From: Moraxellaceae bacterium
GTDB lineage: Bacteria; Pseudomonadota; Gammaproteobacteria; Pseudomonadales; UBA3067
Reading direction: 5' to 3'
Length of the DNA stretch: 5,915 nucleotides
Assembly: GCA_002401525.1 (NCBI GenBank)
Contig: NVTH01000012.1
Location: 1-5,915, forward strand
The notes beneath the pieces were generated by a model that saw nothing but the letters and a program-made list of their open reading frames with translations, was not told the origin of the DNA and made no database searches. Made by a program: the position numbers and the translations under genes. Each line of letters begins with the position of its first letter. Position 1 is the first letter of the stretch. Positions 1-5,915 of the stretch are shown one piece after another.

Positions 1-1
1 C

Positions 2-1138
2 AAGGCGTACGGATTAAAACAGAACTGGTGGTATGACGGACGTAGAGACGTCATCGCCTCCACCCAAGGCGCTCTTGACTACCTAAGCGACCTCAACAAA
101 CGATTCGACGGCGATTGGCTTCATGCCCTAGCGGCCTACAATTCCGGCGGAGGCACCGTCAATAAAGCGATCAGAAAAAATAAACGCAAAGGCCGACCCA
201 CAGACTTCTGGGCCTTATCGCTCCCCAAAGAAACTAGAGCCTATGTGCCGAAACTAATCGCATTAGCGCAAATTTTTAAATCCCCAGAACAATATGGGAT
301 TACTTTAGGTCCAATTCCTAACAGCGCTTACTTCGATATCGTGGAATTAGACGGCCAAATCGATCTCGCCCAAGCCACTCGATTAGCCGGCCTAAATATT
401 AAAGATCTTTACCAGCTCAATCCTGGGTTTAATCGCTGGGCCACAGATCCGGAAGGTCCTCATCGATTGGTCGTTCCCCTCTCTCATGCCGAGCAATTGA
501 GACACGGCTTAGCACAACTCACATTAAGCGAGCGAGTGCAGTGGAAACGCTACAAAATAAAATCAGGCGATAGTTTAAGCACCATCGCGGTTAAATTTAA
601 CACGAAAGCCAGCGTGCTCCGCCAAGTCAACAATCTAAAAGGCAACTTGATCCGAGCCGGCAAAACCTTATTAATTCCTTCCCCGTCGCATACGTTAGCC
701 TCTTACTCTTTGTCGGCGGATCAGCGACGACTTAACAAACAAACCAATGCCGTGAAGGGAAAACAAAAAACCATATACTGGGTCAAAAGAGGCGATAGTT
801 TATGGACCATCGCGAGAAAACATCGCGTCACTTCAACACAGTTGTCCAAATGGAATGGCATTGCGAAAAAAGACTCGCTACAAATTAACCAAAAGCTTGC
901 CATCTGGTTACCAGAAGCCAAACGCTACAATCCTAGCCCGAGTATCAACCTTCGCCCCAATATTGTTAAAAAATTAAATTACCGAGTACGAAAAGGAGAC
1001 TCACTGTCTCGTATAGCTCAAAAGTTTAACGTCAACGTCGCTCAACTCACTCAATGGAATCAATTAGAACGTCGCCGTTTTCTACAACCAGGCCAATCAC
1101 TCACCGTATTCGTTGATATCACTAATGCGGAAATTTAA
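2..1138 (+). CDS. mltD: Membrane-bound lytic murein transglycosylase D, 3' part (5' end outside window)
   Basis: Cleaves the MurNAc-GlcNAc bond of peptidoglycan to give 1,6-anhydro ends; in E. coli it is an outer-membrane lipoprotein. Seen: an open frame from base 2 gives 378 residues. The end of the family 1 SLT domain is present, with YGLKQNWWYD at about residues 3-12 and the AYNSGGG motif at 45-51. The MltD-type stretch FWALSLPKETRAYVPK follows at 69-84. Next is a LysM-like segment (about 115-158, with LNPGFNRWATDP), then three LysM peptidoglycan-binding domains at about 183-227, 258-302 and 326-374, each with a GDSL core. The catalytic Glu and lipobox are upstream of the window, so activity cannot be confirmed here. 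E. coli MltD, as I recall it, has two such C-terminal LysM domains, so this one has an extra. A GTG at 245 lies inside the conserved domain and is not the real start. The next gene converges on it. Confidence 0.95.
   Translation, partial: KAYGLKQNWWYDGRRDVIASTQGALDYLSDLNKRFDGDWLHALAAYNSGGGTVNKAIRKNKRKGRPTDFWALSLPKETRAYVPKLIALAQIFKSPEQYGITLGPIPNSAYFDIVELDGQIDLAQATRLAGLNIKDLYQLNPGFNRWATDPEGPHRLVVPLSHAEQLRHGLAQLTLSERVQWKRYKIKSGDSLSTIAVKFNTKASVLRQVNNLKGNLIRAGKTLLIPSPSHTLASYSLSADQRRLNKQTNAVKGKQKTIYWVKRGDSLWTIARKHRVTSTQLSKWNGIAKKDSLQINQKLAIWLPEAKRYNPSPSINLRPNIVKKLNYRVRKGDSLSRIAQKFNVNVAQLTQWNQLERRRFLQPGQSLTVFVDITNAEI
565..589 (+). repeat. Direct repeat copy 1, core of LysM domain 1 of mltD
   Basis: This 25-base segment encodes the GDSLSTIA core of the first LysM domain. 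It matches positions 790-814 at 23 of 25 bases: AGGCGATAGTTTA and ACCATCGCG are identical, including third codon positions, with three bases between them of which one matches. The offset is 225 bases, exactly 75 codons. The third LysM domain uses different codons for the same motif. Confidence 0.7.
790..814 (+). repeat. Direct repeat copy 2, core of LysM domain 2 of mltD
   Basis: Partner of the segment at 565-589. It encodes GDSLWTIA of the second LysM domain. Identity stops soon after either end of the core, so the rest of the two domains has diverged at the DNA level. It is either a relic of domain duplication or a short gene-conversion tract. Confidence 0.7.
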
Positions 1139-1237
1139 AGCGTCAGTGATTTAAAACTAAGGTCACTTATAGCTGGGGTAACTTCTAGCGGTGGCACTTT
1201 AAAGCTAACAAGTAGCCACTAAATCACGCTTTTTTTT
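1137..1237 (+). terminator. Probable intrinsic terminator of mltD, nested stem-loop with T-run
   Basis: An outer stem pairs AAAGC (1137-1141) with GCTTT (1228-1232) and GTGATTTA (1146-1153) with TAAATCAC (1220-1227), with a four-base bulge between them on the left arm. An inner hairpin pairs GTGGCACTT (1191-1199) with AAGT-A-GCCAC (1210-1219), leaving A1214 bulged. The right arm runs straight into eight T residues (1230-1237), as expected for a + strand terminator. The left arm overlaps the mltD stop codon. On the - strand the hairpin is followed only by a poor T tract, so it would be a weak terminator for the converging HDOD gene. The enclosed region is longer than in a standard terminator. 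Confidence 0.55.
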
Positions 1238-1251
1238 GTTGAGTTCAGAAA

Positions 1252-2730
1252 TCATTTCTGCCCATGCATCGATAAGCTCATGCTGGCCTGCTGAACAAAA
1301 TGTCTAAAGCTGGCAAACTGCTCTTCATTAAGCGATCTATTGGATTGCTGATAATCCCCATAAAAGATGCCCACAGCTCTGTTTTTCACAATAATCGGGC
1401 CACAAAAAAAATCATTAGTGCCCAAAACAGCCTTCAACTCCGCAGTATATAAATGCTTAATTGGACCCGACGCTGAACTCCCAAACCAAATCGGTTCCAA
1501 ATTTTTCATGCTATAACTAAAGACGTGATCATTCGCAAAAGAGAAATTAAATCGGTCACCAAAGGTTTCGCAATATTCCCCAAGCACATACTTCCCCACC
1601 AACGCCTTACCGTCAGCCGATTTTAAGGCCAATAGCGCTCGATCCAAGCCCACCCCTCGATGAATCCCCTCAAGCACCATGTTAAAGACTAAATTAACAT
1701 CCACCTTCGCATACATTAAAGCGGACAGTTCCCTCAGAATGCTCAGCTGTAACTCTGAATTGGCTTGAATGAACTCACTATCGTTGACCGCGTCGGCCAC
1801 CATATCGAGAACTTCTCCAGACGCCAACTCCTGCTTCATTTTCTCGGTGCTAGGAATTAAATGCCTAATTTTACCCGCCCCCCAAACTTTGCTCATTTTC
1901 GCAGTTCGATCCGCGCACTCGAGCACTTGCTGTTGCATATCCTTCAGTTCAATCCCGGAATATTTCGCCATCCTCTTCATGATTTTCTTTGCAGGCACAG
2001 AATCCCAGCCTTTTTTCGCTGCCTCAGCCATCGCTTGACCAAGGATTACGGCCCGCACAGGAGGATAGTCCTGACGCGGATCCTCTAGCACCTTAATTAG
2101 GGTATCCCCCAATCGCCAAGATTTGGCTAACCCCACAGATACTTGGTCAAAGCCAGTACCCAACACTTCCTCAACCACCGCTCGTTTGCTCGCTCCTGGA
2201 ATTCTCAGTTTGGCGTCTACCATTTTCACCGTATCTCCGCCATAACACCAAAACGCGGCCTCCCCTAAGTGATATAAAAGGGCTGCAATAAAGACATCTT
2301 CTTGCTCTTCACCACCGAGTTTTTTCGCCAAGGTTTTCGCTTGCATTGCAGCGTGAAAGGACTGCGCTACTAGATTCATTAGGCGCTCGTTCGGCGTATC
2401 GCCTAATAAAGCCTCTATTACTTTGACAGTAATACAAATCGATCGAATGGCCTCAAAGCCCACAATAATGATAGCTCGACTAATCGTGCTGGTTTTAGTA
2501 TTGGAGACATTGTAATGAACACTGTTGGCAATCCGGATCACGTTAGAAGTGAGTGCGGGATCCTTAAGAATCACTTTCACCAATTCACCCACTGACGCAT
2601 CATCCTGACAGGCTAGTTTGCGAAGCCTCCTGACAGTGGTCGCCAACGCCGGCATTTCCTGCTCGCTGAGGCGATCGACCCATTCTTGAGTCCCTCTAGC
2701 AACCTCAACTTTATCTGTCTTACCAGCCAT
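1252..2730 (-). CDS. HDOD domain protein with C-terminal GAF-like domain (signalling)
   Basis: Predicted cytosolic signalling or scaffold protein of 492 residues; no signal peptide or membrane segment is visible. Residues about 20-225 form an HDOD domain: an N-terminal helical part with LKDPALTSNVIRIANS (55-70), the ISRAIIIVGFEAIRSI stretch (83-98), FHAAMQAKTLAKKLG (125-139) and ALLYHLGEAAFW (150-161). HDOD domains are relatives of HD phosphohydrolases that usually lack the metal-binding HD pair; here it reads HL (154-155), so no hydrolase activity is expected. After a charged linker, residues about 326-485 look like a GAF domain (SILRELSALMYAKVDVNLVF, then GVGLDRALLAL, ending in FCGPIIVKNRAVGIFYGDY). 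Its ligand is unknown. The ATG at 2728-2730 is the first possible start, because an in-frame stop lies five codons upstream; the Shine-Dalgarno sequence is poor. Transcribed toward mltD and away from the M16 gene. The specific pathway cannot be told from the sequence. Confidence 0.9.
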   Translation of the reverse strand: MAGKTDKVEVARGTQEWVDRLSEQEMPALATTVRRLRKLACQDDASVGELVKVILKDPALTSNVIRIANSVHYNVSNTKTSTISRAIIIVGFEAIRSICITVKVIEALLGDTPNERLMNLVAQSFHAAMQAKTLAKKLGGEEQEDVFIAALLYHLGEAAFWCYGGDTVKMVDAKLRIPGASKRAVVEEVLGTGFDQVSVGLAKSWRLGDTLIKVLEDPRQDYPPVRAVILGQAMAEAAKKGWDSVPAKKIMKRMAKYSGIELKDMQQQVLECADRTAKMSKVWGAGKIRHLIPSTEKMKQELASGEVLDMVADAVNDSEFIQANSELQLSILRELSALMYAKVDVNLVFNMVLEGIHRGVGLDRALLALKSADGKALVGKYVLGEYCETFGDRFNFSFANDHVFSYSMKNLEPIWFGSSASGPIKHLYTAELKAVLGTNDFFCGPIIVKNRAVGIFYGDYQQSNRSLNEEQFASFRHFVQQASMSLSMHGQK

Positions 2731-2823
2731 AAATACGCCGAACTACACACTAATTCATCGTCCACCACCGTGAAAACAAAACTCACAGGCAGCAATCAGT
2801 AGCACAGGGAACAGACCCCTCTA

Positions 2824-2851
2824 TAAATAAGATTAGCTGAGAACTGAACAA
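2824..2851 (-). promoter_or_regulatory. Weak candidate promoter for the HDOD gene
   Basis: Read on the - strand, TTGTTC (2846-2851) is followed after 16 bases by TATTTA (2824-2829). Each box matches only about half of the sigma-70 consensus. It would give a leader of roughly 85-90 bases before the ATG at 2730. It is listed because it is the best spaced pair I found upstream of this gene, but the match is poor. Confidence 0.2.
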
Positions 2852-2965
2852 CTTGCGCCCCACGTGAAGCAGCGCATCCTTGCACTGCCTGATTTAAGCA
2901 AACACCAGAAATAACCCTAATTTTTCATCGACCTAGCAGACAATCAACGCTAAGCTGATAAGCTT

Positions 2966-2971
2966 TATAAT
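2966..2971 (+). promoter_or_regulatory. Perfect TATAAT -10 box upstream of the M16 gene
   Basis: TATAAT matches the sigma-70 -10 consensus exactly. The -35 region is poor (TCAACG at 2944-2949, 16-base spacer). A small inverted repeat, AAGCT-GATA-AGCTT (2952-2965), fills the spacer and directly abuts the box, where a repressor could bind. If used, it would produce a leader of about 175-180 bases before the M16 start at 3156. Confidence 0.35.
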
Positions 2972-3043
2972 TCATTACTCACTGCTTCTCATTCAAATTT
3001 TATATTCACTTTAAACACATCAATCACGCCCGTTTTCGGCCAT

Positions 3044-3066
3044 GTGAATGAATACAATTATTTCAC
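3044..3066. repeat. Imperfect palindrome, possible operator
   Basis: The segment has the symmetric form GTGAA-N2-AAT-N3-ATT-N2-TTCAC, with 16 of 23 positions in symmetric pairs. It lies about 90 bases before the M16 start and between the two + strand promoter candidates, where a dimeric regulator could bind. I do not recognise it as the site of a particular regulator, and AT-rich sequence gives such symmetry by chance fairly often. Confidence 0.25.
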
Positions 3067-3100
3067 CCTAGCACCATCGCAATCTAAAAAAGAGCTTAAT

Positions 3101-3130
3101 GTGACAAGGCTCAGGGCCGGAACATTAAAT
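3101..3130 (+). promoter_or_regulatory. Candidate proximal promoter of the M16 gene
   Basis: GTGACA (3101-3106) is close to the -35 consensus TTGACA, and TTAAAT (3125-3130) is a four-of-six match to the -10 box, with an 18-base spacer. Transcription would start near 3137, leaving a leader of about 20 bases that still contains the ribosome binding site. It competes with the distal TATAAT box as the main promoter. Confidence 0.35.
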
Positions 3131-3143
3131 TTAAAGCTAAAAC

Positions 3144-3147
3144 AAGG
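3144..3147 (+). promoter_or_regulatory. Ribosome binding site of the M16 gene
   Basis: AAGG lies eight bases before the ATG at 3156. Together with an in-frame TAA at 3138-3140 it fixes this ATG as the start, since no earlier start is possible in this frame. Confidence 0.6.
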
Positions 3148-3155
3148 CGAACACT

Positions 3156-5915
3156 ATGCAACGATATCGGTTGATTCTATTCATCAGTTTTTCCATTCTC
3201 TTATCGTTTTCCAGCATCAGTTGGAGTAAAAATTCAGCCACTGATTACCCGCTCATAGAGTTTCCATTTGAAAAATTCACTCTATCCAATGGTTTGACTG
3301 TAATCGTTCACGAAGATCATAAAGCACCTATCATCGCGGTATCGATCTGGTATCACGTCGGATCAAAAGACGAACAATTTGGCAAAACAGGGTTTGCTCA
3401 TTTATTCGAACACCTTATGTTTAACGGCTCGGAAAACTTCAACGATGAGTTTTTTATTCCCCTAGAAAAAGCCGGCGCCACCGACATGAACGGCACCACC
3501 AACAATGATCGCACTAATTACTTTCAAACTATTCCCACTTCAGCGTTAGACCTCACCCTTTGGATGGAATCTGATCGAATGGGGCATTTACTGGGAGCAA
3601 TTACCCAAGATAAACTCGACGAACAACGAGGCGTCGTTAAAAATGAAAAAAGACAGGGGGAAAACCAACCCTACGGAAAAGTTTGGCAAACCGTTGCGAA
3701 AAATACCTTTCCGACAGGACATCCCTACTCATGGTCAGTCATTGGATCAATGGACGACCTCAACAATGCGTCACTCGAAGACGTACATCAGTGGTTCACC
3801 GAATATTACGGCGCTGCCAATGCGCTGGTAGTGCTCTCCGGAGACATAGACCTCGCTACCGCCAAACAAAAAGTACAACATTATTTTGGTGATATTGCAC
3901 CGGGCAAACCCCTCGCGAAACAAAAAAGTTGGATTGCAAAGCGATCCGGTAGTCATCGCCAAGTGATGTATGACCAAGTCCCTCGATCACGAATTTACAA
4001 AGTCTGGAATGTGCCTGGAATCACTCACCCTGAAGCCGACCAGCTAGACCTCACCACGTCACTTCTTGCCTCTGGAAAAAATTCTCGCTTATACAAACGA
4101 TTGGTTTATGACGATCAGATTGCCACCAGCGTCAGTGCATTTTATTATGGCCGAGAAATTGCAGGGCAAGTATGGATCTCAGCCGACGCGAAACCTGGCG
4201 TGACACTAGAAACACTAGAAGCGGCTATTGATGAAGAGTTAGCGCGATTCATAGCCAAAGGCCCCACACAAAAAGAATTAGATCGCGTCAAAACAGGGAT
4301 TTTTTCTGACTCCGTACGAGTGCTAGAAAAAGTCGGCGGCTACGGCGGGAAATCAGAACAGCTCGCTTACGGAGAAGTCTATTTTAACAAACCAGACATA
4401 CTCATCGATTCCTTAGACTCGATTCGTCACTTTAGTAAAAAGACCCTGCGAAAAGTGTCTAAAACTTGGTTGAGCGATGGCGAATACGTATTGGAGGTGA
4501 AGCCCTTTGAGAAATACAGCCGCTCACCTGACCACGCAGATCGAAGCAAAATTCCTGCCCTGGGTCCGTCACCTCAATTTATACTGCCTAAATTCCAACG
4601 CGCTCAACTCAATAATGGCCTCAAAATACTCCTTGCAGAGCGACATCATCTGCCCACCGTAGAATTTGAGATGCAGTTTGACGGCGGTTATGCAGCAGAT
4701 CAATTCGGCAAGCTGGGGTCTGCCAGCCTAACTTTAGGCATGTTAAAAGAAGGCACCCAAAAACTATCGGCCTTGGAAATCAGCAACCAAGCAGAAATGC
4801 TCGGCGCCCATATCGGCGCTCATTCATCATTGGATACCTCTTCCATTTCATTATCCGCTTTAAAAGCCAAGTTGGATCCATCGCTAACGCTTTACGCTGA
4901 CATCATTCTCAATCCTAAGTTTTCCAAAGAAGACCTTGAAAGAAAAAGACAACTCAGATTTGCGGCGATCGCGAGCGAACAAGCACGGCCTATTTCCATG
5001 GCCCTGCGTATATTACCGCCCTTGATTTACGGCTCAGACCACGCCTACGGCATTCCATTTACCGGCAGTGGCACCACCGACTCAGTTAAATCCATTAATC
5101 AAGCAGACCTAAAGCAATTTCACGCCCAATGGATCAGACCTGACAATGCCACACTCATTATCACTGGAGACACCACCCTCGCAGAAATCATTCCCAAAAT
5201 AGAACAACGATTTGCAGACTGGCAAGCTCCCCAAAAACCTATTCTACAGAAAAACCTCGCGATTGTTCCCCTGCAGAAGCAATCACAGGTCTATTTAATT
5301 GACCAACCTGGAGCATTGCAGGCCACGCTGATCGCCGGTCATATTGCGCCGTCATCACAAGAAGAAAACAATATCGCAATCCAACTGATGAATACCATCA
5401 TCGGTGGCAGCTTTACTTCTCGACTCAATTTAAATCTCAGGGAAGACAAGCACTGGAGTTACGGCGCTGGCAGCGTTGTATCGGGCGCTTTCGCACAACG
5501 TCCTTTTTTCACTTACGCGGCGGTTCAAATTGACAAAACGGCGGAATCCATCCAAGAGATATTGAAAGAGTTCAATCACTATCTAGACGGCTCTCCAGCC
5601 ACCCAAGAAGAACTGGAAAAAGTAGTGGCAAGTAAAACCTTAAAACTTCCTGGCCAATACGAAACCAACGGCGCACTCTTAGGAGGCCTTAGCGGCATTA
5701 CTCGATTCCATCGACCCGATGATTACATCGCCACCTACAGCAAAAAATTAAGCGCAATAGAATTAGACCAAATTCATCAGGCAGCGGGACAGGTGCTCCA
5801 CCCAGACCAATTTACCTGGGTCATCATTGGAGATCTGGAAAAAATACAACTGCCCATTTCTAAATTAGGGCTTGGAGAGATCACCGTGTTGGACAAAGAA
5901 GGCAATGTCATTCCA
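3156..5915 (+). CDS. Exported M16 family zinc metallopeptidase, two-half fusion (3' end outside window)
   Basis: Predicted periplasmic or envelope peptidase of the pitrilysin/insulinase family, which degrades peptides inside a closed chamber. Seen: 920 codons with no stop before the window edge, in line with family fusions of about 900-950 residues, so little should be missing. Residues 1-24 are a signal peptide (MQRYR, a hydrophobic stretch, then SWS before K25). The first M16 domain (about 38-185) has the inverted zinc motif HLFEH at 82-86, with E164 in VKNEKRQ as likely third ligand. A first C-type domain follows (about 190-375). The second half repeats both: at about 485-630 the zinc motif is lost (SLTLG at 524-528), and at about 640-825 lies GGSFTSRLNLNLRE with the pair R762 and Y769. 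The substrate is unknown. It is related to bacterial PqqL/YmxG-type proteins, but I would not give it a gene name. Confidence 0.93.
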   Translation, partial: MQRYRLILFISFSILLSFSSISWSKNSATDYPLIEFPFEKFTLSNGLTVIVHEDHKAPIIAVSIWYHVGSKDEQFGKTGFAHLFEHLMFNGSENFNDEFFIPLEKAGATDMNGTTNNDRTNYFQTIPTSALDLTLWMESDRMGHLLGAITQDKLDEQRGVVKNEKRQGENQPYGKVWQTVAKNTFPTGHPYSWSVIGSMDDLNNASLEDVHQWFTEYYGAANALVVLSGDIDLATAKQKVQHYFGDIAPGKPLAKQKSWIAKRSGSHRQVMYDQVPRSRIYKVWNVPGITHPEADQLDLTTSLLASGKNSRLYKRLVYDDQIATSVSAFYYGREIAGQVWISADAKPGVTLETLEAAIDEELARFIAKGPTQKELDRVKTGIFSDSVRVLEKVGGYGGKSEQLAYGEVYFNKPDILIDSLDSIRHFSKKTLRKVSKTWLSDGEYVLEVKPFEKYSRSPDHADRSKIPALGPSPQFILPKFQRAQLNNGLKILLAERHHLPTVEFEMQFDGGYAADQFGKLGSASLTLGMLKEGTQKLSALEISNQAEMLGAHIGAHSSLDTSSISLSALKAKLDPSLTLYADIILNPKFSKEDLERKRQLRFAAIASEQARPISMALRILPPLIYGSDHAYGIPFTGSGTTDSVKSINQADLKQFHAQWIRPDNATLIITGDTTLAEIIPKIEQRFADWQAPQKPILQKNLAIVPLQKQSQVYLIDQPGALQATLIAGHIAPSSQEENNIAIQLMNTIIGGSFTSRLNLNLREDKHWSYGAGSVVSGAFAQRPFFTYAAVQIDKTAESIQEILKEFNHYLDGSPATQEELEKVVASKTLKLPGQYETNGALLGGLSGITRFHRPDDYIATYSKKLSAIELDQIHQAAGQVLHPDQFTWVIIGDLEKIQLPISKLGLGEITVLDKEGNVIP

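Larger units (their letters stand above)
2731..3155. other. Divergent intergenic region, 425 bases, no convincing gene
   Basis: AT-rich gap between the 5' ends of the HDOD and M16 genes, so it should carry the control signals for both. It holds promoter candidates on each strand, a small REP-like inverted repeat (2806-2820), a TGCGC/GCGCA inverted repeat (2854-2876), a five-base stem with GATA loop (2952-2965) just before a TATAAT box, and an imperfect palindrome at 3044-3066. I found no tRNA and no clear riboswitch. The only small + strand open frame has a GTG start at 3044 and overlaps the M16 start; I do not believe it is a gene. Confidence 0.7.

Noticed and set aside
245..1138. GTG at 245 as the start of a separate LysM protein
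   Set aside because: The same frame is open to the left edge and encodes conserved MltD transglycosylase sequence, so the GTG is an internal valine codon.
1769..2088. Two + strand open frames opposite the HDOD gene
   Set aside because: They are antisense shadows of a well-supported domain protein, and their predicted sequences show no recognisable domain.
2613..2795. Possible 60-residue - strand protein overlapping the start of the HDOD gene
   Set aside because: Most of it lies in another frame inside the HDOD coding region, which is clearly the real gene; the rest has no supporting signal.
2854..2876. TGCGC/GCGCA inverted repeat around a CACGTG hexamer
   Set aside because: The stem is only five bases with a 13-base loop and no T-run or known site around it, so it may well be chance.
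3044..3229. Possible 61-residue open frame with GTG start before the M16 gene
   Set aside because: It has no clear ribosome binding site, overlaps the first 74 bases of the M16 gene in another frame, and its sequence resembles no family I know.
3643..3977. Short open frames on both strands inside the M16 gene
   Set aside because: The M16 frame is continuous and carries conserved motifs on both sides of this stretch, so these are out-of-frame shadows.
1..5915. Possible new multi-gene defence, mobile or biosynthetic system
   Set aside because: The three genes belong to known families, are not co-transcribed, and there are no transposases, integrases, CRISPR repeats, att-like repeats or abrupt composition changes that I can see.

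Overview
The window looks like an ordinary chromosomal stretch from a gammaproteobacterium, probably a marine or other free-living one. The main reason is the first gene: the visible part of its protein matches what I recall of the E. coli lytic transglycosylase MltD motif by motif. A long HDOD-GAF signalling protein and a fused M16 peptidase with a signal peptide also fit that group. Base composition is moderate to slightly AT-rich. I cannot name a genus from the sequence alone.

Layout: (1) Positions 2-1138, + strand, hold the 3' part of mltD; its lipoprotein signal and catalytic glutamate lie before the window. (2) Positions 1139-1251 are a short gap between converging genes, with a nested stem-loop and a T-run that probably terminates mltD. 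(3) Positions 1252-2730, - strand, encode a 492-residue HDOD-GAF protein that would act as a signalling or scaffolding factor. (4) Positions 2731-3155 are a 425-base AT-rich gap between diverging genes. It has no convincing gene, but it holds a perfect TATAAT box, a closer weak promoter candidate, an imperfect palindrome and a small REP-like inverted repeat. (5) Positions 3156-5915, + strand, encode an exported M16 zinc peptidase that runs off the right edge after 920 codons.

The three genes form no operon: mltD and the HDOD gene converge, and the HDOD and M16 genes diverge. Two of the three products act in the cell envelope: MltD cuts peptidoglycan, and the M16 protein probably degrades peptides in the periplasm or at the envelope. 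The HDOD protein is cytosolic. I see no sign of a mobile element, CRISPR array, RNA gene, toxin-antitoxin pair or defence system, and nothing that supports a new multi-gene system. The most notable points are the third LysM domain of MltD with a near-identical DNA core shared by two of the repeats, the missing HD aspartate in the HDOD domain, and the way the M16 polypeptide splits its zinc site and its R/Y pair between its two halves.
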